Of a stretch of DNA of 64,000 bases, positions 1-12,031 are shown piece after piece. Under the pieces are notes generated by a model that ran no database searches, was not told the origin of the DNA, and was given only the letters and a program-made list of their open reading frames with translations. Every line of letters begins with the position of its first letter. Within the stretch, counting starts at the first letter, position 1. The position numbers and the translations under genes are program-made. Location: the NCBI RefSeq assembly GCF_022965805.1, contig NC_133101.1, positions 14,107,054 through 14,171,053 of the forward strand, written 5' to 3'. The stretch is from Primulina eburnea. Taxonomy: Eukaryota; Streptophyta; Magnoliopsida; Lamiales; Gesneriaceae.

Positions 1-2068
1 TTGCCAGGATGGAAAATAAGAAATTCTTGGAAATGCAGCACCGCACTCGCGGTGCCAGGCATCACCGCACCCGCGGTAAATGGACAGTAAGTTGACAAGA
101 AAATCCCGTAGCCACACCGCACCCGCGGTATTAGACGGAGCGCACCCGCGCTGATGACACCGCACCCGCGGTCGTGTAAGCAGCGCACCCGCGGTCAAGC
201 TTCGGGAAATCTAGATAGAATCGTCGAGACTGAAGCGCACCCGCGGTGCATATGTTACCGCACCCGCGGTGCGACGTGCACCATGAAAAATGAGGCCACG
301 TTTTATGAATTGCATGCAGTATATATAGAAGCGATTGACACGGTTGTTCTTCAGAAAATTCAGAAAGAGGCGAAAACTTTGAAAGAAAATCCTTACGCCT
401 TTTTGATTTGCGATTGTGGAAGATCCGTCTATCAGAATTCGAATCTGAAAGTAGTATTGTTCTCCTCGTACTACGAGCTATACAAGGACGTAAGTTTTGT
501 TACGTTTTGAGATGTTTTGAAAATATGATGTTGCTAGAATTGCATGTGATTCAGATATGGTGTTTCTACTACCGTAGATATCGTATAATTGAAGTCAGAT
601 TAAAGAACAGACTGTGTCTGTAATTATTATGATTTTTGAAAGATAGTGACTGAGATTCTATATTAGGATTGTGTTAGTATTCAGAGTATGATTGTATTGG
701 CACCGATTATGAGTTTCAGTATTATATTTGTGATGTTCAGATTGACGGGGTTATTCAGATTGTATTGTTATGCCGTCGAAACATCAGTTGAGTTAGATTG
801 ATCAGATTCAGATATGTGTTCGATTAGATTGTGATATTACTGATATGACTCAGATTGTCTCTTGTTCAGACATTGATCAGATTGTATACTGATTTGAGTA
901 TTGATCAGAACAGATTGAGAATTGAGTTATGTACTGATACAGCGTATTCGATATTGTCTTTTCAGATTGATATGGACAAAGTTGAATACGGATCATCATC
1001 TTCGTCAGACCGGGACGACAAAGGTATAATTCATGTGATATCTGGGAAGATATAACTCAAATCAGATCTTATTTGAGTTTCCCAATAAAATCACATACTA
1101 GACTATTATTTATGTTTTGATATGATTGTTTATAGATTTGTTTATAGAACTTGTATACAAATCTTGCTATGCTTTGTTTACAGATCTTGTGGCATTGCAT
1201 TAGAATGATTATGTTTGTTTACAGATTGTGTATTCATGCATTAAGATAGGACAGTCTGGAGATCAGGCAGACTTCTAGATGTTCGGCGATATCTCAGCTT
1301 AGGGGAAGATCACCGCCCCTATTGTAGACGTGGATACAGATCAGGCCGAAGTCTAGGAATAAGACGGACATCACCTCGATTGGGAGGGTAGGTGACAGAC
1401 AGTGCCGTCTTATTCACCCCGGGATCCCTAGAGTTATAGTCGAGTCGAGTCTAGACATGATTTGACTAGAACTGCATGTGTTTAGAGATGTGGTTTCATA
1501 GATTATGAAACCCATGGTTATTGCTTTCAGTAATGATAGCATGTTTATCTGAATTGAGCTGAATGGCATGTTTATCTGAATTGAGTTGCATGCTTATTTT
1601 GATTTGACTTCATAGATTATGAAATCTATTACTTTTGAATATGAACATGATAGCATGTTTTATGATTTAGATTGTTTCTATACATGCTTACCATGTTTTA
1701 TACTGGGATTTATTCTCACCGGAGTTATCCGGCTGTTGTCTTGTTTTGTATGTGTGCATGACAACAGGTGGGGCTGGATCAGGGTCGAGATGACGATGAG
1801 AGAAGACGAGTTAGCGTGGTGATTCCGGACTTGTAGCAGACTTGGTTTATTACTTGAATTTTAGTAATTGAACCTTAGATTTAGGTTGTACAGTATTGTA
1901 CTTTTCTACTGAACTGTAGTTTTTATACAGAGATGTATATTGTTTAGATTCCATTACCTTCCGCAGTTACATGTTAAAAAGGAAAAATTTTTAGATCCTG
2001 TTTTATCTTAATTGATAATTAAATCCCAAAGATTATTAATAAGACAGATCAGCGTCCGGGTCCCCACA
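1..2068 (+). repeat. LTR 1 of ladder (5' end cut by window)
   Basis: Matches 6040-8108 nearly base for base. Near its start are eight copies of a GC-rich 13-14-mer (core CCGCACCCGCGGT) at about 41-270, in otherwise AT-rich sequence. Two conserved inverted repeats follow at 1357-1415 and 1734-1766. It ends CCCCACA just before the primer binding site. Small open frames inside (for example 154-510) are not genes. Confidence 0.92.
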
Positions 2069-2073
2069 ACAGG

Positions 2074-2085
2074 TGGTATCAGAGC
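2074..2085 (+). other. Primer binding site (tRNA-iMet), internal copy 1
   Basis: TGGTATCAGAGC five bases after the LTR end is the usual plant primer binding site complementary to the 3' end of initiator-Met tRNA. The same site recurs at 8114-8125. Confidence 0.9.
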
Positions 2086-2447
2086 GATAAGTCCTTTAGA
2101 TTGAGATAGTCAGAGTTGATAGATTCTTTAGACTAAGATAGAAGAGAATGAGCGGGGTAGATTGAATTTTCTTTCCTTGCATGTGATTGCTAGCATGAGA
2201 ATTATGTTAATGTTGACTTGCATGATGTGTGCTAGCATGATTTATCGTTTCCCTATTACATGTTGTTTGTTATCTGAGTTGATTGCAGCATGTAATGATT
2301 AAGCCCGAATCAGAACCGAGTCTCGGTCAGAGGTATATGATCAGAGGAGGGCTGAGACAGACTGTATAGATTGGGTACTAATCTGTTTGATATTCAGATA
2401 TACCGCCTCGGAGATTTCAAGAAAGGGGTAGCACTTCGTCTGAACAG

Positions 2448-3299
2448 ATGGATGTATCAGAAGCTCAACTAGAAGAAAAGATGAAAGAATTTGAGTTATT
2501 ACAGCCGCCGATTCTGAGTGGTACCGAGACATCTGAAGATTGTTAGAACTGGTTTGATGATATAGAAATCTTGTTTGATTTACTTGATTGTACAGATGAA
2601 CAGAGGGTTAAAATGGTGCCTTACCAGTTACGAGAAGTCGCCAGGAGTTGGTGGATTACAAGTAGAAGAATGTGGGCAGAGAGAGGTACAATGATTTCGT
2701 GGGGAATATTCAGAACTGAATTCTATCGAAGATTTTCCTCAGCGTCGTACAGAGAGGACAAGAAAGCAGAGTTTGAGAATTTGAGCCAAGGGCAGTTGAA
2801 TATTGATGAATATACCGCCAAATTCTCTACTCTACTGCACTTTGCTCCTCAGATAGCTGGAAATTATGAAGCTGTAGTGAATCAATTCATTAGAGGATTG
2901 AATTCGGAGGTAGTTGCATTGATGAATTTGCAGCGACCTTAACATTTTGCTGACATCCTAAGTAGAGCGAAGAGAGCTGAGGCAAGTCTGATTAGACAAT
3001 TGACAAGGTTGTGTGTGAAGCAACCCCAGGCACAGCAATCCCCTCTCCGATATGATCACGGCAGTACGAGTGGGAAGCAAGATTTGCTGAAAGTTCGAAA
3101 GAAGCCATTCAAGAAGTTAGGGGGTGATTCCTTGAGTTCCAGTAGTTCCAGCGCGAGCTATACTGGAGTGTATTGCAGGAGTTGCGGAGGGAGACATACC
3201 ACTGATCAATGCCAGGGAGTGACTGGTAGATGCAATACTTGTGGACAGCCGGGGCACTTTGCTAAAGTCTGTCCCCAGAAGCGTTCCCGAAGATTGTAA
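2448..3299 (+). pseudogene. gypsy gag, copy 1 (two nonsense mutations)
   Basis: Capsid/nucleocapsid gene of a Ty3/gypsy element; Gag packages element RNA into cytoplasmic particles. It is the same gene as 8488-9339 but has a TAG at 2544-2546 where copy 2 reads CAG, and a TAA at 2940-2942 where copy 2 has TAC. A Retrotrans_gag-type domain (residues about 40-150, with the ARSWW..S motif) and a CCHC zinc knuckle (CNTCGQPGHFAKVC) near the C-terminus remain readable. The ATG used is internal: the upstream in-frame sequence reads I-P-P-R-R where the element at 25024 has M-P-P-R-R, so the ancestral start has probably become ATA. Confidence 0.85.
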
Positions 3300-5991
3300 G
3301 GAACAAAGTTCAAAAGAAAACACAGATCTAGAATTCACAACAGGTACTATTCTTTATAATTAGATTGCATATGTATTGATATATACTAATGCATTCCTTA
3401 AGATTATCCTTGAATGAGTTGCATGGAGATATGCATTATCTGTTGGGTCTGTATGACTGTAATGTTTATGTACTTGTGTTGCTGATTTGATTGCATTATT
3501 GATAATAGTATGCTAAACAAGTACAAAACTCGAGTATAAGATTCAGACCAGATATGGTTGATGAGTAGCGATTTCACAGTAAGGATTCTAGATTTCGAAT
3601 TCCTTTGATATCTGTGTTGTCTATGACTCGATTGATACAGAAAGAAACAGATAGTATTCTCATGTATTCAGTAGATCTACTGAAATCGAGCCTAGCATTG
3701 GCAGATCTGCCAATGGTGTATGAGTGGGCTGATATTTGCCTAGATAAGATTTCAGATTTGTTTTATATCCGACAGATAGATTTTAGAATTGAATTCAGGT
3801 CAGATATTGATTGTAATTTAGAATTCAGTACAGAATGACATTGAATGTATAGAATGATACTGAACGATTAGACAGAATTGAAAGAATTGACAGACTAGAA
3901 TACTGTTTGAGAATTACAGATGATTGGGTATTCTCTTGAAGATATTTCAGTTCTGAGCCTAAATTAATAGCGTTTATGTTCAGAGGTATTCTGAAGATCG
4001 TGCTGGGTATATCTATGATATTTGATATGTTAACAGCATCTGATTGATTAAATGGAATATTTGAAGATTTATTGAATATTCAAAGAACCGTGATTATTGT
4101 ATACAGAAATTAGTTAGGTAGAAATCAGATTTGAAACAGATTGTATTCAGAATATGTGATATCTGCAGTTTGTATACCGATTTATTTGCACAGTTGAGAC
4201 AGAAATCAGTGACTGTAAACGACACAGGTAACAGATATATCAGAATTAGCAGAAATGTCAGAAAGTCAGAATTGCTGAGTTTTACAGATTTTCTTATTCT
4301 CTTACTTCCTTATTATGTTATATTTGCTTGCGTATTGTGATTGCTCTAAATCAGTATTTGAGACATCTTATATTGTTTGGGAGCATACTCTAATTGCAGA
4401 GGAGATATGGCAGATGATTTGGGAACTATGAAGACTGATCAGTAAACAGAATTATCAGTATTGCCAGCAATCGTTGTTTTATGAGTTTTCTTAAACTCAC
4501 TAGATCTGTATAGGTTATCTTTATCTCGAATCTGATTGATATTACTGTGGTTTGTATGTATGTTTGATACAGAATATTGTAAACAGTTGAGAGTTGCAAC
4601 AATTCAGAAATGTGATCAGAATGCTCAGAATTGTATTTCGATAATCAGAACAGAGTTTCGATTAGAGTAACTGATATGTGAATTGTGTTTGTATAAGATT
4701 GATTATTTTGTGTTATCCGAATGTTTCAGAATTGTATAACAGAATTGATAGTTATAATCAGAACCGAATACCAGGTAGGTATTTCTTCTTTATTTTATAT
4801 TATTAACTGATTGTTTATACCGAATAGTGCGAATCAGATATCACAAATGGTGTCAGACATGCACAATGATGGATTCAGTTTCATTCGGATAACAGATAGT
4901 TGTGAGATAAGCAGATTAGAGCAATGATGGCAAAAAATTGTACAGAAATGTTAGCAGGAATTGTACTGATAGGACTGAATTGCTAACAGGAGAAAGCAGA
5001 AAGATAGAAATCAGAAGATTTGTTACATAATATGTATATTTCTGAATAGAAATGAGAGTACATTTCTATGGTTTTCGTAATGACATTACAACTATTTTCT
5101 TTAGATTATGATATGATATGATTATGATTGACAGATTACTCAATCTATATCTATCAGTTTGTACCAGATTACATACAAACAGAACTAGATGACATAGATC
5201 GATGTCAAAGAAATAATCAGATAGATTAGAATATTGAATAAGATGATATCAGATTGTGATTTTGATGGAGTTGTACTTGTAATAGACTGTATCATAAGCT
5301 CTCTTGTGTAGATTTATTACAGATTGACAGATAGTCAGGGGGTAATAATCGACTATTGGAAGATTTTGGTAGAGTTTTAGAGTGCTAGATGTTAGCACTA
5401 ATTGATATGATTCAGTATTACTGTGTGACTATAGCTATCAGCTTATCAGAGGGGTAATGAGATATTTATAGACAAAACAGTATACAGTGAATACTACAGA
5501 TTTCTTTTGAAGAAAATTCGAAGAAAGATAAAGATAGTTCAGAATGAACAGATGTCATAAACCAACATTGGATGATGATGATTGGTATTTGGGGTCGAAG
5601 ATTGTATATGTCTTTGTTTGAAATAAACAGAGGTGATAACAGCTGAAGATACGGATATGTGATAAGATGTAGATTGATTTATACAGATGTTGTATAACCA
5701 ATATAGCAAGATTGATTCTGTCAGAGTTACTTTAAGAAGTAGTATGATAGCATACTTTATGAAGTCTTATTCCAGATTTGAAATCAAAAGTTGATACAAG
5801 AAAGAGATTTCAGAACGGATTCACTGAGATGAGTTTAGAGGTATTATGATGTTATACTTCATGAATTCGTATTCCAGATGGGGATTAGGCATTTGAGTTT
5901 TGATTTAAACTCTAGTATACATTTCTGCTCGTACATCTGAATTTATGTCTTATGAGTTCAGGGACGAACTCAGATCTAAGAGGGGGAGAAA
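3300..5991 (+). pseudogene. Decayed pol region, internal copy 1
   Basis: No open frame above 77 codons. The frame at 3605-3838 still aligns with the protease-RT linker of the intact-looking gypsy element at 26570-26800 (LSMTRLIQK..D..LMYSVD against LSMNKLLQKGADGFLVYAVD), so this is pol debris rather than unrelated sequence. The stretch is crowded with CAGATT, TCAGAA and GATTGT words. It ends in the polypurine tract AGGGGGAGAA just before LTR2. It is almost unchanged in copy 2 (9340-12031). Confidence 0.75.
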
Positions 5992-8108
5992 TGTAATGCC
6001 CAGAAATTATGAGAAATGATAAGACAAGATTATAAAGTGTTGCCAGGATGGAAAATAAGAAATTCTTGGAAATGCAGCACCGCACTCGCGGTGCCAGGCA
6101 TCACCGCACCCGCGGTAAATGGACAGTAAGTTGACAAGAAAATCCCGTAGCCACACCGCACCCGCGGTATTAGACGGAGCGCACCCGCGCTGATGACACC
6201 GCACCCGCGGTCGTGTAAGCAGCGCACCCGCGGTCAAGCTTCGGGAAATCTAGATAGAATCGTCGAGACTGAAGCGCACCCGCGGTGCATATGTTACCGC
6301 ACCCGTGGTGCGACGTGCACCATGAAAAATGAGGCCACGTTTTATGAATTGCATGCAGTATATATAGAAGCGATTGACACGGTTGTTCTTCAGAAAATTC
6401 AGAAAGAGGCGAAAACTTTGAAAGAAAATCCTTACGCCTTTTTGATTTGCGATTGTGGAAGATCCGTCTATCAGAATTCGAATCTGAAAGTAGTATTGTT
6501 CTCCTCGTACTACGAGCTATACAAGGACGTAAGTTTTGTTACGTTTTGAGATGTTTTGAAAATATGATGTTGCTAGAATTGCATGTGATTCAGATATGGT
6601 GTTTCTACTACCGTAGATATCGTATAATTGAAGTCAGATTAAAGAACAGACTGTGTCTGTAATTATTATGATTTTTGAAAGATAGTGACTGAGATTCTAT
6701 ATTAGGATTGTGTTAGTATTCAGAGTATGATTGTATTGGCACCGATTATGAGTTTCAGTATTATATTTGTGATGTTCAGATTGACGGGGTTATTCAGATT
6801 GTATTGTTATGCCATCGAAACATCAGTTGAGTTAGATTGATCAGATTCAGATATGTGTTCGATTAGATTGTGATATTACTGATATGACTCAGATTGTCTC
6901 TTGTTCAGACATTGATCAGATTGTATACTGATTTGAGTATTGATCAGAACAGATTGTGAATTGAGTTATGTACTGATACAGCGTATTCGATATTGTCTTT
7001 TCAAATTGATATGGACAAAGTTGAATACGGATCATCATCTTCGTCAGACCGGGACGACAAAGGTATAATTCATGTGATATATGGGAAGATATAACTCAAA
7101 TCAGATCTTATTTTAGTTTCCCAATAAAATCACATACTAGATTATTATTTATGTTTTGATATGATTGTTTATAGATTTGTTTATAGAACTTGTATACAAA
7201 TCTTGCTATGCTTTGTTTACAGATCTTGTGGCATTGCATTAGAATGATTATGTTTGTTTATAGATTGTGTATTCATGCATTAATATAGGACAGTCTGGAG
7301 ATCAGGCATGACTTCTAGATGTTCGGCGATATCTCAGCTTAGGGGAAGATCACCGCCCCTATTGTAGACGTGGATACAGATCAGGCCGAAGTCTAGGAAT
7401 AAGACGGACATCACCTCGATTGGGAGGGTAGGTGACAGACAGTGCCGTCTTATTCACCCCGGGATCCCTAGAGTTATAGTCGAGTCGAGTCTAGACATGA
7501 TTTGACTAGAACTGCATGTGTTTAGAGATGTGGTTTCATAGATTATGAAACCCATGGTTATTGCTTTCAGTCATGATAGCATGTTTATCTGAATTGAGCT
7601 GAATGGCATGTTTATCTGAATTGAGTTGCATGCTTATTTTGATTTGACTTCATAGATTATGAAATCTATTACTTTTGAATATGAACATGATAGCATGTTT
7701 TATGATTTAGATTGTTTCTATACATGCTTACCATTTTTTATACTGGGATTTATTCTCACCGGAGTTATCCGGCTGTTGTCTTGTTTTGTATGTGTGCATG
7801 ACAACAGGTGGGGCTGGATCAGGGCCGAGATGACGATGAGAGAAGACGAGTTAGCGTGGTGATTCCGGACTTGTAGCAGACTTGGTTTATTACTTGAATT
7901 TTAGTAATTGAACCTTAGATTTAGGTTGTACAGTATTGTACTTTTCTACTGAACTGTAGTTTTTATACAGAGATGTATATTGTTTAGATTCCATTACCTT
8001 CCGCAGTTACATGTTAAAAAGGAAAAATTTTTAGACCCTGTTTTATCTTAATTGATAATTAAATCCCAAAGATTATTAATAAGACAGATCAGCGTCCGGG
8101 TCCCCACA
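5992..8108 (+). repeat. LTR 2 of ladder (complete, 2117 bp)
   Basis: Starts TGTAATGCCC right after the polypurine tract and ends GTCCCCACA before the primer binding site at 8114. It serves as 3' LTR of internal copy 1 and 5' LTR of internal copy 2. Private differences from LTR1 and LTR3 include one extra base near 7309 and a G to T change near 7735. Confidence 0.93.
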
Positions 8109-8487
8109 ACAGGTGGTATCAGAGCGATAAGTCCTTTAGATTGAGATAGTCAGAGTTGATAGATTCTTTAGACTAAGATAGAAGAGAATGAGCGGGGTAG
8201 ATTGAATTTTCTTTCCTTGCATGTGATTGCTAGCATGAGAATTATGTTAATGTTGACTTGCATGATGTGTGCTAGCATGATTTATCGTTTCCCTATTACA
8301 TGTTGTTTGTTATCTGAGTTGATTGCAGCATGTAATGATTAAGCCCGAATCAGAACCGAGTCTCGGTCAGAGGTATATGATCAGAGGAGGGCTGAGACAG
8401 ACTGTATAGATTGGGTACTAATCTGTTTGATATTCAGATATACCGCCTCGGAGATTTCCAGAAAGGGGTAGCACTTCGTCTGAACAG

Positions 8488-9339
8488 ATGGATGTATCAG
8501 AAGCTCAACTAGAAGAAAAGATGAAAGAATTTGAGTTATTACAGCCGCCGATTCTGAGTGGTACCGAGACATCTGAAGATTGTCAGAACTGGTTTGATGA
8601 TATAGAAATCTTGTTTGATTTACTTGATTGTACAGATGAACAGAGGGTTAAAATGGTGCCTTACCAGTTACGAGAAGTCGCCAGGAGTTGGTGGATTACA
8701 AGTAGAAGAATGTGGGCAGAGAGAGGTACAATGATTTCGTGGGGAATATTCAGAACTGAATTCTATCGAAGATTTTCCTCAGCGTCGTACAGAGAGGACA
8801 AGAAAGCAGAGTTTGAGAATTTGAGCCAAGGGCAGTTGAATATTGATGAATATACCGCCAAATTCTCTACTCTACTGCACTTTGCTCCTCAGATAGCTGG
8901 AAATAATGAAGCTGTAGTGAATCAATTCATTAGAGGATTGAATTCGGAGGTAGTTGCATTGATGAATTTGCAGCGACCTTACCATTTTGCTGACATCCTA
9001 AGTAGAGCGAAGAGAGCTGAGGCAAGTCTGATTAGACAATTGACAAGGTTGTGTGTGAAGCAACCCCAGACACAGCAATCCCCTCTCCGATATGATCACG
9101 ACAGTACGAGTGGGAAGCAAGATTTGCTGAAAGTTCGAAAGAAGCCATTCAAGAAGTTAGGGGGTGATTCCTTGAGTTCCAGTAGTTCCAGCGCGAGCTA
9201 TACTGGAGTGTATTGCAGGAGTTGCGGAGGGAGACATACCACTGATCAATGCCAGGGAGTGACTGGTAGATGCAATACTTGTGGACAGCCGGGGCACTTT
9301 GCTAAAGTCTGTCCCCAGAAGCGTTCCCGAAGATTGTAG
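8488..9339 (+). CDS. gag: gypsy gag, copy 2 (open, 283 aa)
   Basis: Open Gag frame of the ladder element. Residues about 40-150 form a Retrotrans_gag-like helical domain (motifs LREVARSWW and FYRRFSSASYREDK). A serine-rich linker follows, then a first Cys/His cluster (CRSCGGRHTTDQC) and a canonical CCHC knuckle (CNTCGQPGHFAKVC). It ends in a basic tail and a TAG stop. Protease, RT and integrase are absent as open frames downstream, so any mobility would need enzymes supplied in trans. The start is an internal ATG; the expected upstream start codon appears to be mutated to ATA. The only intact gag of this family in the window. Confidence 0.85.
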   Translation: MDVSEAQLEEKMKEFELLQPPILSGTETSEDCQNWFDDIEILFDLLDCTDEQRVKMVPYQLREVARSWWITSRRMWAERGTMISWGIFRTEFYRRFSSASYREDKKAEFENLSQGQLNIDEYTAKFSTLLHFAPQIAGNNEAVVNQFIRGLNSEVVALMNLQRPYHFADILSRAKRAEASLIRQLTRLCVKQPQTQQSPLRYDHDSTSGKQDLLKVRKKPFKKLGGDSLSSSSSSASYTGVYCRSCGGRHTTDQCQGVTGRCNTCGQPGHFAKVCPQKRSRRL

Positions 9340-12031
9340 GGAACAAAGTTCAAAAGAAAACACAGATCTAGAATTCACAACAGGTACTATTCTTTATAAT
9401 TAGATTGCATATGTATTGATATATACTAATGCATTCCTTAAGATTATCCTTGAATGAGTTGCATGGAGATATGCATTATCTGTTGGGTCTGTATGACTGT
9501 AATGTTTATGTACTTGTGTTGCTGATTTGATTGCATTATTGATAATAGTATGCTAAACAAGTACAAAACTCGAGTATAAGATTCAGACCAGATATGGTTG
9601 ATGAGTAGCGATTTCACAGTAAGGATTCTAGATTTCGAATTCCTTTGATATCTGTGTTGTCTATGACTCGATTGATACAGAAAGAAACAGATAGTATTCT
9701 CATGTATTCAGTAGATCTACTGAAATCGAGCCTAGCATTGGCAGATCTGCCAATGGTGTATGAGTGGGCTGATATTTGCCTAGATAAGATTTCAGATTTG
9801 TTTTATATCCGACAGATAGATTTTAGAATTGAATTCAGGTCAGATATTGATTGTAATTTAGAATTCAGTACAGAATGACATTGAATGTATAGAATGATAC
9901 TGAACGATTAGACAGAATTGAAAGAATTGACAGACTAGAATACTGTTTGAGAATTACAGATGATTGGGTATTCTCTTGAAGATATTTCAGTTCTGATCCT
10001 AAATTAATAGCGTTTATGTTCAGAGGTATTCTGAAGATCGTGCTGGGTATATCTATGATATTTGATATGTTAACAGCATATGATTGATTAAATGGAATAT
10101 TTGAAGATTTATTGAATATTCAAAGAAACGTGATTATTGTATACAGAAATTAGTCAGGTAGAAATCAGATTTGAAACAGATTGTATTCAGAATATGTGAT
10201 ATCTGCAGTTTGTATACCGATTTATTTGCACAGTTGAGACAGAAATCAGTGACTGTAAACGACACAGGTAACAGATATATCAGAATTAGCAGAAATGTCA
10301 GAAAGTCAGAATTGCTGAGTTTTACAGATTTTCTTATTCTCTTACTTCCTTATTATGTTATATTTGCTTGCGTATTGTGATTGCTCTAAATCAGTATTTG
10401 AGAAATCTTATATTGTTTGGGAGCATACTCTAATTGCAGAGGAGATATGGCAGATGATTTGGGAACTATGAAGATTGATCAGTAAACAGAATTATCAGTA
10501 TTGCCAGCAATCGTTGTTTTATGAGTTTTCTTAAACTCACTAGATCTGTATAGGTTATCTTTATCTCGAATCTGATTGATATTACTGTGGTTTGTATGTA
10601 TGTTTGATACAGAATATTGTAAACAGTTGAGAGTTGCAACAGTTCAGAAATGTTATCAGAATGCTCAGAATTGTATTTCGATAATCAGAACAGAGTTTCG
10701 ATTAGAGTAACTGATATGTGAATTGTGTTTGTATAAGATTGATTATTTTGTGTTATCCGAATGTTTCAGAATTGTATAACAGAATTGATAGTTATAATCA
10801 GAACCGAATACCAGGTAGGTATTTCTTCTTTATTTTATATTATTAACTGATTGTTTATACCGAATAGTGCGAATCAGATATCACAAATGGTGTCAGACAT
10901 GCACAATGATGGATTCAGTTTCATTCGGATAACAGATAGTTGTGAGATAAGCAGATTAGAGCAATGATGGCAAAAAATTGTACAGAAATGTTAGCAGGAA
11001 TTGTACTGATAGGACTGAATTGCTAACAGGAGAAAGCAGAAAGATAGAAATCAGACGATTTGTTACATAATATGTATATTTCTGAATAGAAATGAGAGTA
11101 CATTTCTATGGTTTTCGTAATGACATTACAACTATTTTCTTTAGATTATGATATGATATGATTATGATTGACAGATTACTCAATCTATATCTATCAGTTT
11201 GTACCAGATTACATACAAACAGAACTAGATGACATAGATCGATGTCAAAGAAATAATCAGATAGATTAGAATATTGAATAAGATGATATCAGATTGTGAT
11301 TTTGATGGAGTTGTACTTGTAATAGACTGTATCATAAGCTCTCTTGTGTAGATTTATTACAGATTGACAGATAGTCAGGGGGTAATAATCGACTATTGGA
11401 AGATTTTGGTAGAGTTTTAGAGTGCTAGATGTTAGCACTAATTGATATGATTCAGTATTACTGTGTGACTATAGCTATCAGCTTATCAGAGGGGTAATGA
11501 GATAGTTATAGACAAAACAGTATGCAGTGAATACTACAGATTTCTTTTGAAGAAAATTCGAAGAAAGATAAAGATAGTTCAGAATGAACAGATGTCATAA
11601 ACCAACATTGGATGATGATGATTGGTATTTGGGGTCGAAGATTGTATATGTCTTTGTTTGAAATAAACAGAGGTGATAACAGTTGAAGATACGGATATGT
11701 GATAAGCTGTAGATTGATTTATACAGATGTTGTATAACCAATATAGCAAGATTGATTCTGTCAGAGTTACTTTAAGAAGTAGTATGATAGCATACTTTAT
11801 GAAGTCTTATTCCAGATTTGAAATCAGAAGTTGATACAAGAAAGAGATTTCAGAACGGATTCACTGAGATGAGTTTAGAGGTATTATGATGTTATACTTC
11901 ATGAATTCGTATTCCAGATGGGGATTAGGCATTTGAGTTTTGATTTAAACTCTAGTATACATTTCTGCTCGTACATCTGAATTTATGTCTTATGAGTTCA
12001 GGGACGAACTCAGATCTAAGTGGGGGAGAAA
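9340..12031 (+). pseudogene. Decayed pol region, internal copy 2
   Basis: Near-identical copy of 3300-5991 with the same stops. It contains the same remnant of the protease-RT linker at 9645-9878, shows the same CAGATT-rich composition and ends in a polypurine tract (GTGGGGGAGAA) before LTR3. Confidence 0.75.

Noticed and set aside
154..510. 118-codon frame, also at 6193 and 12233
   Set aside because: Lies inside the LTR over the GC-rich motif cluster; repeats with the LTR and resembles no protein.
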